This document shows, in pieces, positions 34,652 to 42,255 of a stretch of 64,000 nt of DNA. The notes below the pieces were generated by a model. The model saw nothing but the letters and a program-made list of their open reading frames with translations, made no database searches and had not been told where the DNA came from. Origin of the DNA: Algoriphagus sp. TR-M9. Its GTDB lineage: Bacteria; Bacteroidota; Bacteroidia; Cytophagales; Cyclobacteriaceae. The stretch lies in the NCBI RefSeq assembly GCF_027594545.1, contig NZ_CP115160.1, forward strand, positions 2,923,001-2,987,000, read 5' to 3'. A program made the translations under genes and the position numbers. Every line of letters starts with the position of its first letter. Positions within the stretch are counted from its first letter, which is position 1.

Positions 34652-34686
34652 ATTTTGACCAACGAGCTATTTAAATTTGGAATAAA

Positions 34687-35748
34687 ATGAAATTAGTATC
34701 TAGCAAAAGAATATTGATACATTTATTATTTACGCTTCAGATTACTGTATTACAAGCCCAAACAAATAGTGAGGAATATAAAAGTGAAGTAATAACTATT
34801 GACGGGTTACAAACACAATACCTTGATTTCGGAGGTGAAGGTTTAAGTGTAATATTAATCCACTCTGAAGGCTGGGATGCTTTTACATATAAAGATTTTG
34901 GACCACTCTTAACTAAAAACAATAGGGTTTTGGCCATTACTAGGCCAGGATATGGAAATTCCGATATAAAAGCATATGATGTTAAAAGTCAAGGTGACCA
35001 TCTCATCAAATTTGTAGATGCACTTAAAATAGAGCGAGCTGTTTTTATTGGTAATTCTTCTGTTTCAGCAGAGTTAACATATTTGGCTGAAAACTTTCCA
35101 CAAAGAGTTGCAGGAATTGTTTACTTAAATGGATTAGCAGTACCGTGGTTAGAGGAACATTATAAAGACCCGTTTAAGAGTTTTGAAATGTTTTTAAGGG
35201 CAAGTCCCAGCTCCAATCCCCAAACTAATTTTATTGATGTTAGCGAAGCTAGAAGAACTTATCGACCTAGCCATTATAAATCCAATTCAGTAAAAATTAA
35301 TGTTCCAGCTTTAGCTATTGTAAATAAATATGGCCTGCAAGGATCAGAAAAAGGACATGGTGCATTAGTATTTGTAGGTTCTCCTTTTATGGAAGAAGTC
35401 CGAAACGAGATTCCGCCTTCACCAACGAAAGAATTCTTAAATAAAATAGCTGATGACCCTGTATTTAGAAGTGAATTAATCAACAATATTCAGGATTCTG
35501 TTGCGAGAATCTATTTTCAAAAACTAGCCAATGATACGGTAATGCAAAGAAAGGTGTATGAATACCATACCCAATCTACATACCCCGCAATGCTTGAAGC
35601 TCAAGAAAAACTTAAAAATGCATTTGGTAAAAATTTACGCCTTGTAAGGATTGATGTCGATCAAATTGTGGGATATGAATATAGAGATGCTCCAGAGCTA
35701 GTTATTGAGCCTATTAAGAAATTCCTAAAACAAATAAATTCGGAATAA
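34687..35748 (+). CDS. cassette 5: exported alpha/beta-hydrolase-fold protein with altered catalytic motifs
   Basis: The 353-residue protein has a signal peptide (ending TVLQAQTNS) and an alpha/beta hydrolase fold: VILIHSEGWDAFTYKDFGPLL, VLAITRPGYGNSD, then VFIGNSSVSAELTYLAE where the elbow reads GNSSV rather than GxSxG, and late VGYEYRDAPELVIEPIKKFL. I see no His at the usual place near the C-terminus (the region reads VDQIVGYEYRDAPEL), so the triad may be incomplete. It may be a degenerate or non-hydrolytic relative. It is the sole gene of its cassette. Confidence 0.78.
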   Translation: MKLVSSKRILIHLLFTLQITVLQAQTNSEEYKSEVITIDGLQTQYLDFGGEGLSVILIHSEGWDAFTYKDFGPLLTKNNRVLAITRPGYGNSDIKAYDVKSQGDHLIKFVDALKIERAVFIGNSSVSAELTYLAENFPQRVAGIVYLNGLAVPWLEEHYKDPFKSFEMFLRASPSSNPQTNFIDVSEARRTYRPSHYKSNSVKINVPALAIVNKYGLQGSEKGHGALVFVGSPFMEEVRNEIPPSPTKEFLNKIADDPVFRSELINNIQDSVARIYFQKLANDTVMQRKVYEYHTQSTYPAMLEAQEKLKNAFGKNLRLVRIDVDQIVGYEYRDAPELVIEPIKKFLKQINSE

Positions 35749-35755
35749 TAAAAAC

Positions 35756-35891
35756 GCACTACAACACAGCATATAGCTTATGGTGGGTGAACGGCTGCCA
35801 GCAAGGTTTTCGCTCCGTAGCCAACTTTGATTTCGGGGGACAGGAAAGTGCTTCGTAAACGCCACAAGCCATATGCAAACCGTTGCCACCA
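35756..35891 (+). other. attC-like site 5
   Basis: GCACTACAAC (35756-35765) is the exact reverse complement of GTTGTAGTGC opening cassette 5. GCATATAGCTTATGG pairs with CCACAAGCCATATGC (13 of 15). The site ends in GTTGCCACCA (35882-35891), which opens cassette 6. Length about 136 bp. Confidence 0.85.
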
Positions 35892-35924
35892 ATGCAAAAA
35901 AGACAGACAAACAGAATTTTAAAT

Positions 35925-36719
35925 ATGAAGAGAACACTACTCCTTTTCCTGACCTTGACAATTTTATCAGGATGTGAATTCATTAGTAACACATTTGACT
36001 ACAAAGACAAGACAGAAGAATTTGTCGAAGCTCTTCTACAAGAGAACTATGACAGATGTGTGGAACTATTCGCCATGGGACACGAAATGGCGAGAAACAC
36101 CAACCCCGACAGTTTGAAAGCAGGATTAGGGAACTTCAGAAATCTCGTTGTTGACAATTTTGGTTCAGAATTAGATTACTCTTTGATGAAGTCCGAAAAG
36201 ACTTGGTCGACCATTGAAGAGAATAATACTCCTCCAAACACAACAGTAGTTTTAGTGCAATTTTCAAATGAAACCCACTTTGGAGTATTTAAGGTTTTAT
36301 TTGACGACCAGACAAAGAAAATCCTGAACATAAATACTCTTGACGTTAAGGAGCAAATACCGAACATGACCCTATTTTGGCTTTTTGGACTAATCGTTAT
36401 CTGCGTTCCTATTTTCAATATTTACGTCATCCGACTCATTAAGAAAAGTGACCTAAAGAAAAAGTGGTTGAAATATATCGCACTTGTGTTTTTTAACGTC
36501 CCTGCGATAACATACAGTGCGGTCGGTGGATTTTCTTTCAGCCTTTTAAGTTTCCAAATTCTCTTAGGAATGAGCTTCAACTATATGGGTTATTTAAACT
36601 CAGCTTGGACTTTAGGAATTCCTCTCGGTGGACTTTATTGGTTATGGAAAATTAAGACAAGAAAACCAAACGAAGACGTTGAACAAGTAGAACTAGACAA
36701 AACTGAAGAAGAAAAATAA
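35925..36719 (+). CDS. cassette 6: lipoprotein with C-terminal membrane helices, unknown function
   Basis: The start is set at the ATG at 35925, which opens a clean lipoprotein signal (MKRTLLLFLTLTILSGCEF, lipobox Cys at 17); an ATG at 35892 would add 11 residues. The 264-residue protein has an NTF2/DUF3887-like extracytoplasmic segment (about 20-145, EEFVEALLQENYDRCVELF as the opening helix) and then three or four hydrophobic helices (about 150-250) with a charged tail rich in Glu. I do not recognise a function. It is the last clear cassette gene. Confidence 0.72.
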   Translation: MKRTLLLFLTLTILSGCEFISNTFDYKDKTEEFVEALLQENYDRCVELFAMGHEMARNTNPDSLKAGLGNFRNLVVDNFGSELDYSLMKSEKTWSTIEENNTPPNTTVVLVQFSNETHFGVFKVLFDDQTKKILNINTLDVKEQIPNMTLFWLFGLIVICVPIFNIYVIRLIKKSDLKKKWLKYIALVFFNVPAITYSAVGGFSFSLLSFQILLGMSFNYMGYLNSAWTLGIPLGGLYWLWKIKTRKPNEDVEQVELDKTEEEK

Positions 36720-36728
36720 AAAAGCACA

Positions 36729-36792
36729 TGGTGGCAACACCTAGGTTTTCGTCGCGTGCGTAGCACGAACGATGAAACCGCTGTTGCACTGC
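36729..36792 (+). other. attC-like site 6, last of the array
   Basis: TGGTGGCAAC (36729-36738) is the exact reverse complement of GTTGCCACCA opening cassette 6. GGTTTTCGTCG pairs with CGATGAAACC with one bulge, over an inner hairpin CGTGC-GTA-GCACG. The site ends with GTTGCACTGC (36783-36792). No partner of that last start (GCAGTGCAAC) is found downstream, so no seventh intact cassette is present. Confidence 0.82.
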
Positions 36793-36819
36793 CTGTCCCG
36801 ATAGCGCAGTGTATCGGGA
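36791..36819 (-). repeat. palindromic mini-element after the last attC
   Basis: GCCTGTCCCGATAGC and GTATCGGGA make an imperfect hairpin of the same type as the TCCCGATnnATCGGGA-CAGGCT elements at 39071, in reverse orientation. It abuts the last GTT of the array and may have disrupted what followed. Confidence 0.6.
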
Positions 36820-37023
36820 GAACCGGAGAGGTTCTTATGGGGATTGAGTCAGGGTTTTAGGGTTTTTTGCAATTTCGAATAATTCAAAAATTCTGTTCGA
36901 AATTGTTTAGCAGGTTCAAAAAGTCATTCGGTTATAGATTTTTCATCGCTCCCAGATCCGTTTGGAAAGGTTTTTTTTATGATTAGGACATAGGTTTCCC
37001 CGCCCGACAAAAATCAGGAATTA

Positions 37024-37270
37024 AAATTGGGTTGCGACTTTGGGAAAGACGGCTTTCGGAGGTCCTCTTTTGGGCAGACGCTGAATACTCACCATGCTTT
37101 CCTTCTGGCAGCAAGGGCAGTACCTCGGATTGTAGATTTCCAATACTCTGGGTTCAGGTTCCATAATTGGAATTCCGAGTTCCCGGTGGATCAGCGAGAT
37201 CGTGACCTGCTTGGCAGAGCTTCCCAAAATACCGAAGTGCCTGATGCGGACCAATCCTTTGGGCAGTATC
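37024..37270 (-). pseudogene. C-terminal remnant of an IS91-family transposase
   Basis: On the minus strand ILPKGLVRIRHFGILGSS, then NPRYCPCCQKESM and LPKRGPPK, matches the end region of IS91/IS1294-type (Y2 rolling-circle) transposases, including the HIGH-like RIRHFG block and the C-terminal Cys cluster. The N-terminal two-thirds, including the Y2 catalytic region, are missing. The upstream limit of homology coincides with a mini-palindrome at 37269-37290, which also supplies the apparent first residues of the frame. The remnant is non-functional. Confidence 0.75.
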
Positions 37271-37290
37271 CCGATTCTCGAGACAGGCAT
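37269..37290 (+). repeat. palindromic mini-element at the edge of the IS91 remnant
   Basis: TCCCGATTCTCGAGACAGGC is a degenerate member of the 21-bp mini-element family (compare TCCCGATTCACGGGATAGGC at 39040). It marks where transposase similarity stops. Confidence 0.5.
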
Positions 37291-37496
37291 TGCGGCTTGC
37301 TAACAGACTTCACCAACACGCCTGTAAGGAATACCGAATACTCCGGCACAGGCATTCCACCTTCTGGAATTATTTGGTATTTCGATACCAGGTGCCCATG
37401 CTAGGCACACACAATTGGAAGGGTATATGAGGGATTAAAAAGACTGATTTTACTAAACGTTCCAACCATTTGCACTAAAAACACATCTTTTATTTG

Positions 37497-38474
37497 ATGA
37501 AGAAACTTTCCCTAACCCTTATACTTATAGGCTTCCTTTTCGCTTCTACCAAGAGCAAGGCCCAAGAAAACTACCTGAACTACCATTCAAAAGTGATTGA
37601 ATACGAAAAGTTAATTGTTGAAGGGAAATACACTACTGCAATTAACCTACTTGATTCTCTATTCAAACAATTTGATTTCTTGTTTCTAAGAGATGTCAAA
37701 GTTGCTGCTGAACTCAGTGCATTTGAGAAAGATTATAAATCAGGATTAAAGTTTGCTAGGCTGGGGATTAAGGCTGGTTGGACACTAAAAAGCATCAACA
37801 AAAATGGCAACCTGAGGTCATTAAGGAAACAACCGGAATGGACTAAATTAATGTCAACATATGACTCCCTTCACAAAATCTACTTATCAAGACTTAATAT
37901 TCAGCTAAAAGAGCAAGTCCACGAAATGTTTAAAAAAGACCAGAAAAAAGCATTTGGGGCATTACTTAGAATTGGACAAAAGGCTAAAAGGAGATATTCT
38001 GAAATAAAATTTGCCCCCCATAGCGAACATCAGTTAGAGGAACTAGGGAAAATTTTAGATGAATTTGGTTACCCTGGTGAACGGTTAATTGGGAATAACT
38101 TATGGGGCTCTGTGATTTTAAGTCATCATAATTCAATATCAGTGAATTATAATTCGAAAGACACTTTATATGATCATTTAAAGCCAAGATTATTGAATGC
38201 ATTGGAGCAAGGAGAAATATCACCCTATGAATTAGCTCAAATAGAGGACTGGCGAATTGCTGCTTTGAACGAACATGAATTAACATCATATGGATTTCTT
38301 GGAGCCATTCCAGACAATATAGTTCTTGAAACTATAAATAAGAATAGAGCTAATATTGGGCTAAGGAGCATTGAGCTTAGGAATGAATTAATAGATGTTG
38401 AAAATGAAACAGGAATGAACCTACATCTACCTAAAGGATGGCAGAACGGGAAAATAAAAATTCAAGAAAAATAA
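37497..38474 (+). CDS. exported protein of unknown function (DUF6624-like C-terminal part)
   Basis: The start is set at the ATG at 37497 (a TTG one codon earlier is less likely). The 325-residue protein has a signal peptide (MKKLSLTLILIGFLFASTKSKAQ), then a helical, possibly TPR-like N-terminal half with EKLIVEGKYTTAINLLDSL, and a C-terminal part with GNNLWGSVILSHHN, RLLNALEQGEISPYELAQIEDW, as seen in the DUF6624 group. The function is unknown. Translation is AT-rich like the cassette genes, but no attC-like site flanks it. The next gene starts 8 bp later, so the two form an operon. Confidence 0.75.
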   Translation: MKKLSLTLILIGFLFASTKSKAQENYLNYHSKVIEYEKLIVEGKYTTAINLLDSLFKQFDFLFLRDVKVAAELSAFEKDYKSGLKFARLGIKAGWTLKSINKNGNLRSLRKQPEWTKLMSTYDSLHKIYLSRLNIQLKEQVHEMFKKDQKKAFGALLRIGQKAKRRYSEIKFAPHSEHQLEELGKILDEFGYPGERLIGNNLWGSVILSHHNSISVNYNSKDTLYDHLKPRLLNALEQGEISPYELAQIEDWRIAALNEHELTSYGFLGAIPDNIVLETINKNRANIGLRSIELRNELIDVENETGMNLHLPKGWQNGKIKIQEK

Positions 38475-38481
38475 ACACGAT

Positions 38482-38973
38482 ATGAAATATTCTCTTTGCA
38501 TAATACTTTTTTTGACTGCTTCAATTAATTCTTTAGCTCAAGAAAAACCTGACGTTCCTCTTAAATCTATTGACGGAATTATCAATGAACTACTTGATCA
38601 AATAACCATAGAAAAGGGTGAGAAAATGGATACTACGGCAATTAGGAATCTATTCCATCCATCAGCCATATTTACAGTTGCTGATTCTACAAATGCTGAA
38701 ACTTTATCACTTGATGATTTCCTCACCCTCCTGAAAGATCCTTACTATGAAGAAGGATATCTTGAAAAAGAAATCCATAAAGTTGTGGATGAATACAATG
38801 GCATTGCTCAGGTATTCGAGACTTTTTATGGTAAGGACTCTGAGGGAGTTGAAGAAAAAGGAATAAACAGCTATCAATTGACGTATTATGGTGGCCGATG
38901 GTGGATAGTTAGCCTCTTATGGACTTTAGAATCTAAAAATGTCAGAATACCTGCAAAATATGGTGGAGAATAA
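38482..38973 (+). CDS. exported NTF2-like (SnoaL/DUF4440-type) protein
   Basis: A 163-residue protein with a signal peptide (MKYSLCIILFLTASINSLAQ) and one NTF2-like cone-fold domain: LRN-type helix DTTAIRNLFHPSAIFTVAD, then VVDEYNGIAQVFETFYG and INSYQLTYYGGRWWIVSLLW at the C-terminus, the usual SnoaL/DUF4440 pattern. Family members bind small ligands or act as hydrolases or isomerases; I cannot assign a function. It is 8 bp after the preceding gene. Confidence 0.78.
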   Translation: MKYSLCIILFLTASINSLAQEKPDVPLKSIDGIINELLDQITIEKGEKMDTTAIRNLFHPSAIFTVADSTNAETLSLDDFLTLLKDPYYEEGYLEKEIHKVVDEYNGIAQVFETFYGKDSEGVEEKGINSYQLTYYGGRWWIVSLLWTLESKNVRIPAKYGGE

Positions 38974-38984
38974 AAAGTTGCCAG

Positions 38985-39070
38985 TCGAGTAGCCCGACCT
39001 GAGCTAATTGGCTCAGGTTGAGGCTCTCACACCACCGTATCCCGATTCACGGGATAGGCAGTACGGGTCT
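38985..39070 (-). pseudogene. possible group II intron 3' region remnant with mini-palindrome insertion
   Basis: Read on the minus strand, GACCCGTA-(insert)-TACGGTGGTGTGAGAGCC, then a hairpin CCTGAGC/GCTCAGG, recalls the sequence that follows the reverse transcriptase gene in many bacterial group II introns (GTACGTACGGTGGTGTGAGAGG type). No reverse transcriptase gene is present. Mini-elements at 39040-39060 and 39071-39092 have inserted in or next to it. Confidence 0.35.
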
Positions 39071-39092
39071 TCCCGATGCATCGGGACAGGCT
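39040..39092 (+). repeat. two palindromic mini-elements in tandem
   Basis: TCCCGATTCACGGGATAGGC at 39040-39059 and TCCCGATGCATCGGGACAGG at 39071-39090. The first splits the sequence CCGTA/GTACGGG, which is contiguous in the group II-like sequence it interrupts. They belong to the same family as the insertions in the GIY-YIG-flanking repeats (CCCGACTCATCGGGG-CAGGCT). Confidence 0.65.
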
Positions 39093-39165
39093 GTAGTGCC
39101 CTAAAATCCCTACTAATCCAAGCACTAAACTGCTGTTCGTCACCTAGAAAAGACCTCCTGAATCA

Positions 39166-40287
39166 ATGATATACCTAATCGGAATAGTCATCACTTCCTT
39201 CCTGTTAATCATTTTGTTGACGAAAAAAGGAAAAAGCCTTGCTGACAAAATACTTTTCTCTTGGCTTTGTGTGATTTTGGTCCAATTGATTTTATTTTCC
39301 ATTATTTCCTCAAACCACTATTTAGAATTCCCATACCTTTTGGGACTTGAAATACCATTCCCTCTCTTGCATGGGCCTTTTCTTTTCCTCTACACCTCAG
39401 TACTCACCACGGGGCACTTTGGCAAGCCAAAAATATATCTCCATTTTCTACCCTATTTCCTAGCACTTATAGCTACCATTCCATTTATAAGCCTCAGCCT
39501 GGAAGAGAAAATCCTTGTTTACCAAAATGAAGGCGAAGGTTTTGAGACCGTATCTACCCTTATTTTTGTTGGTATTATCCTATCTGGCATTACCTACACT
39601 ATTTTATCACTGCGAGCTTTAGCCATTCATAAAAAGCGGATTAAAGACAATTTTTCTTCCTTAGAAAAAATAAACCTACAATGGCTTTTTAGATTAGTCA
39701 TCGGATTAGCCTGCATCTGGGTACTGGCTTTCTTTGCTGATGATGAAATTATTTTTTCCACAGTAGTACTGTTCGTGGTTTTTATTGGTTTTTACGGCAT
39801 TAAGCAAGTAGGAATTTTTACTAACCCACAAGCGTTTGAGTTTTCTTCCACAATTGGATCCAATAAGTCTGCTGAGCTACCCCATGCCCAGCCCGAAAAT
39901 TCCAAGTATGAAAAGTCCACATTAACAGACAGGCAACTCAGAACTATCCATGCTGAATTGGTGCATGTGATGAAGCAAAAGAAATTATTCCTCACACCCG
40001 AGCTGACATTGACAATGCTTGCCGAAGAACTTGAAACACATCCCAACACCCTTTCTCAAGTTATCAATTCGATCGAGCAAAAAAACTTTTTCGATTATGT
40101 CAATTCATTGAGAATTGAAGAATTCAAGGAACGTATAGCCATTCCCGACAATCAAAAATTTACACTTTTATCTCTTGCTTATGCCTGTGGGTTTAACTCG
40201 AAAACATCTTTCAATAGAAATTTCAAAAACCTGACAGGTAAATCCCCATCCGAGTATCTGAAAGAAAACAAGGCAATGCTCGAATAA
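39166..40287 (+). CDS. AraC-family transcriptional regulator with N-terminal membrane domain
   Basis: The 373-residue protein has six or seven hydrophobic helices in residues 1-215 and a C-terminal AraC/XylS HTH domain (about 260-370) with LTMLAEELETHPNTLSQVIN and the hallmark LLSLAYACGFNSKTSFNRNFKNLTGKSPSEY. Membrane-embedded AraC regulators are common in Bacteroidota, probably sensing extracytoplasmic signals. It lies 121 bp upstream of the hydrolase at 40409, its probable target, although no operator was identified. Confidence 0.88.
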   Translation: MIYLIGIVITSFLLIILLTKKGKSLADKILFSWLCVILVQLILFSIISSNHYLEFPYLLGLEIPFPLLHGPFLFLYTSVLTTGHFGKPKIYLHFLPYFLALIATIPFISLSLEEKILVYQNEGEGFETVSTLIFVGIILSGITYTILSLRALAIHKKRIKDNFSSLEKINLQWLFRLVIGLACIWVLAFFADDEIIFSTVVLFVVFIGFYGIKQVGIFTNPQAFEFSSTIGSNKSAELPHAQPENSKYEKSTLTDRQLRTIHAELVHVMKQKKLFLTPELTLTMLAEELETHPNTLSQVINSIEQKNFFDYVNSLRIEEFKERIAIPDNQKFTLLSLAYACGFNSKTSFNRNFKNLTGKSPSEYLKENKAMLE

Positions 40288-40408
40288 GGGGTTGATTATT
40301 AAGATAATATTGGCCAAATAAATAAAGAAACAGGTTCCACTTTTCATTTTGGGGCGATTCACAAACAGCGAAAGCTGACTTTTACATCGTTTTAAAAACT
40401 TGAAAAGT

Positions 40409-41395
40409 ATGAACTTAAAGACTCTGACAGTCATAGGGTTGGCTTGCACCCTGCTCATTTCCTGCGAAATGGATCTTGACATGAATGAGCCGGGAAACTT
40501 AGTTCCAAAAACCGTGACAGAAGACCCCAGTTTGCCGTCCCTATCCCTGAATGGTACAAGCCTTCATGCCCAGACCTACGGAAATCCTGCTAATGCCATG
40601 GTCATTTTCCTGCATGGTGGCCCCGGTGCAGATTACCGAAACGGACTAAACGTACGGCAGCTCGCAGATGATGGTTATTACGTTGTCTTCTACGACCAGC
40701 GTGGTACTGGCTTGTCCCAGCGCCACGATAAAAACACCTACTCCATCCAACTCTACTTAGATGACCTCACTGCTGTGATCGAACACTACAGGACTTCTAC
40801 CAATCAAAAAGTTTTCCTTTTCGGTCACTCATGGGGAGCTATGCTTGCCGCAGCTTACATCAATGCCTATCCTGACAGGATTGATGGGGCTATATTCGCT
40901 GAGGCGGGTGGGTTCAACAAACAACTATTGGACGAGTATGGGGAAGCAAGCCGGAAACTGAACCTCTTTTCGGAAATCACAAATGATGTCCTGTATTACG
41001 ATCAGTTCCTAACCGGGCGTGAAAATGAACATGAAATACTGGATTACAAGTTGGCCATAGCATCAAGTTTCTCTTATGCAGAAGGCAATGACGAGGGGAT
41101 TGAAGGGGCCTCCCCTTTTTGGAGAAATGGAGCAGGCGTATTGCAGGCCTTTATGGATATTTCAGAAAATGAAGGGTTTTACTTTACCACCAACCTCAAT
41201 CAATATCAGACCAAGGTCCTCTTTCTGTATGGTGAAAACAACAAATCCTATGGGTTGAGCTTTGCGCAAAAAGAAGCGTCATTTTTTCCCAGTTCAGAAA
41301 TTGTGCAAATAGCCGACACCGGGCATGAAATGATTTATTTCAAATGGGATTCGGTTCACCCTGCCGTTCTTGGCTATTTAAATTCACTAAACTAA
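40409..41395 (+). CDS. alpha/beta hydrolase lipoprotein (proline-iminopeptidase-like)
   Basis: The start is set at the ATG at 40409 (a TTG at 40400 is less likely). The 328-residue protein has a lipoprotein signal (lipobox CTLLISCEM) and an alpha/beta hydrolase fold: FLHGGPGADYRN, FYDQRGTGLSQRH, nucleophile elbow GHSWGAMLA and His near the C-terminus in DTGHEMIY. HGGPG and DQRGxGxS are the pattern of proline iminopeptidases and related S33 enzymes. The catalytic triad looks complete. It sits 5 bp before the next gene, likely one unit. Confidence 0.85.
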   Translation: MNLKTLTVIGLACTLLISCEMDLDMNEPGNLVPKTVTEDPSLPSLSLNGTSLHAQTYGNPANAMVIFLHGGPGADYRNGLNVRQLADDGYYVVFYDQRGTGLSQRHDKNTYSIQLYLDDLTAVIEHYRTSTNQKVFLFGHSWGAMLAAAYINAYPDRIDGAIFAEAGGFNKQLLDEYGEASRKLNLFSEITNDVLYYDQFLTGRENEHEILDYKLAIASSFSYAEGNDEGIEGASPFWRNGAGVLQAFMDISENEGFYFTTNLNQYQTKVLFLYGENNKSYGLSFAQKEASFFPSSEIVQIADTGHEMIYFKWDSVHPAVLGYLNSLN

Positions 41396-41400
41396 AGACC

Positions 41401-42075
41401 ATGAAGAAAATTAAACCTTTGCTCTTTATAGCCATGTTCTTCTGCTTTTGTCAACAAGGCATGCCACAAACGGTGAATTGGAATGCGCTGGAAGATTCAA
41501 AACATATCATCACTGCCGGTATTGGCTGGGATTTCAGTGTTTCTTTTAGTTTGGGCTACGCTTACCAACTCAAAACAAATACGCCTATTCTGCTGACTAG
41601 CAATTTCTCCATTCCATCAGGTGAAAAGCTCTTGGATGACTTTAAAACTAAAATTGGAGGACAGGTTGTATTTTGGAACAGATCACATCTAAAGGGAAGT
41701 ATTACTTTAAATGGAATCTACCGGAGATTTGAAAATCCTTTAGTCCAATTGAAGAATTTTGGAAGTGAACTAAAAGGTGTATTGGGTTTTTACAAACCCA
41801 AATGGTTTGTGGCTGCTGAAGTTGGTTTTGATAAAGCCATTGTAAGTGATTTCACCCATTCCGACACCTTCAAAGGCACCATCTTTACAACCGTAAAAGA
41901 TGGTTGGTATAAACCTTCCTCCGGGGGAAATTTCATGTATGGCCTTCAAACTGGCTACTCCTCCAAACAATCAGATCTCACACTCAATATTGGCATGGTG
42001 ATGACTCAGGATTTCAAAACCACGCCTTTGGTACCTTATTATCTGATGTTCGGATATAACCTCAGGTTACACTGA
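41401..42075 (+). CDS. exported protein, probable outer-membrane beta-barrel-like
   Basis: The start is set at the ATG at 41401, which opens a signal peptide (MKKIKPLLFIAMFFCFCQQGMPQ). The 224-residue protein consists of alternating hydrophobic/polar strands (for example FSVSFSLGYAYQLKTN, GQVVFWNRSHLKGSITLNG) and ends with an aromatic-rich PYYLMFGYNLRLH, as expected of an outer-membrane beta-barrel whose last strand ends near the C-terminus. No family is recognised. It follows the hydrolase gene by 5 bp. Confidence 0.7.
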   Translation: MKKIKPLLFIAMFFCFCQQGMPQTVNWNALEDSKHIITAGIGWDFSVSFSLGYAYQLKTNTPILLTSNFSIPSGEKLLDDFKTKIGGQVVFWNRSHLKGSITLNGIYRRFENPLVQLKNFGSELKGVLGFYKPKWFVAAEVGFDKAIVSDFTHSDTFKGTIFTTVKDGWYKPSSGGNFMYGLQTGYSSKQSDLTLNIGMVMTQDFKTTPLVPYYLMFGYNLRLH

Positions 42076-42255
42076 TTCCAATCGATATTAAAGAGGTTAA
42101 AAACCTAAAACAACGAATGCATAAGCTGGTAATAACAAGAGATTTGAAAGTAAACTCAAACCATATTTACCTATAAAACAAGTATCTTGAAACCTGAACA
42201 ACCAACTCCGTGATCACCTACTGCATTTATACTTATCGTGGTACATAGAAAATTG

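Larger units (their letters stand above)
36820..37496. other. 677-bp degenerate region after the cassette array
   Basis: This lies between the array end and the gene at 37497. It contains a hairpin of CAATTTCGAA and TTCGAAATTG around a 16-base loop (36870-36905) and an IS91-family transposase remnant (37024-37270) that ends at another mini-element (37269-37290). The rest is without recognisable genes; the open frames on the + strand across 37027-37404 are antisense to the remnant. Confidence 0.6.

Noticed and set aside
29670..36792. Interpretation of the intercassette hairpins as simple terminators
   Set aside because: They lack T runs and each is bounded by sequence that exactly matches the start of its own cassette, which terminators would not explain.
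28563..37290. Prophage or integrative conjugative element
   Set aside because: There is an integrase but no phage structural, replication or conjugation gene, and no flanking att duplication was found; the cassette logic explains the region better.
37027..37404. 125-codon open frame on the + strand
   Set aside because: It is antisense to the IS91 transposase remnant, whose Cys cluster and RIRHFG block identify the true strand.
37440..38973. A seventh cassette carrying the genes at 37497 and 38482
   Set aside because: No box complementary to GTTGCACTGC and no paired hairpin flank these genes.
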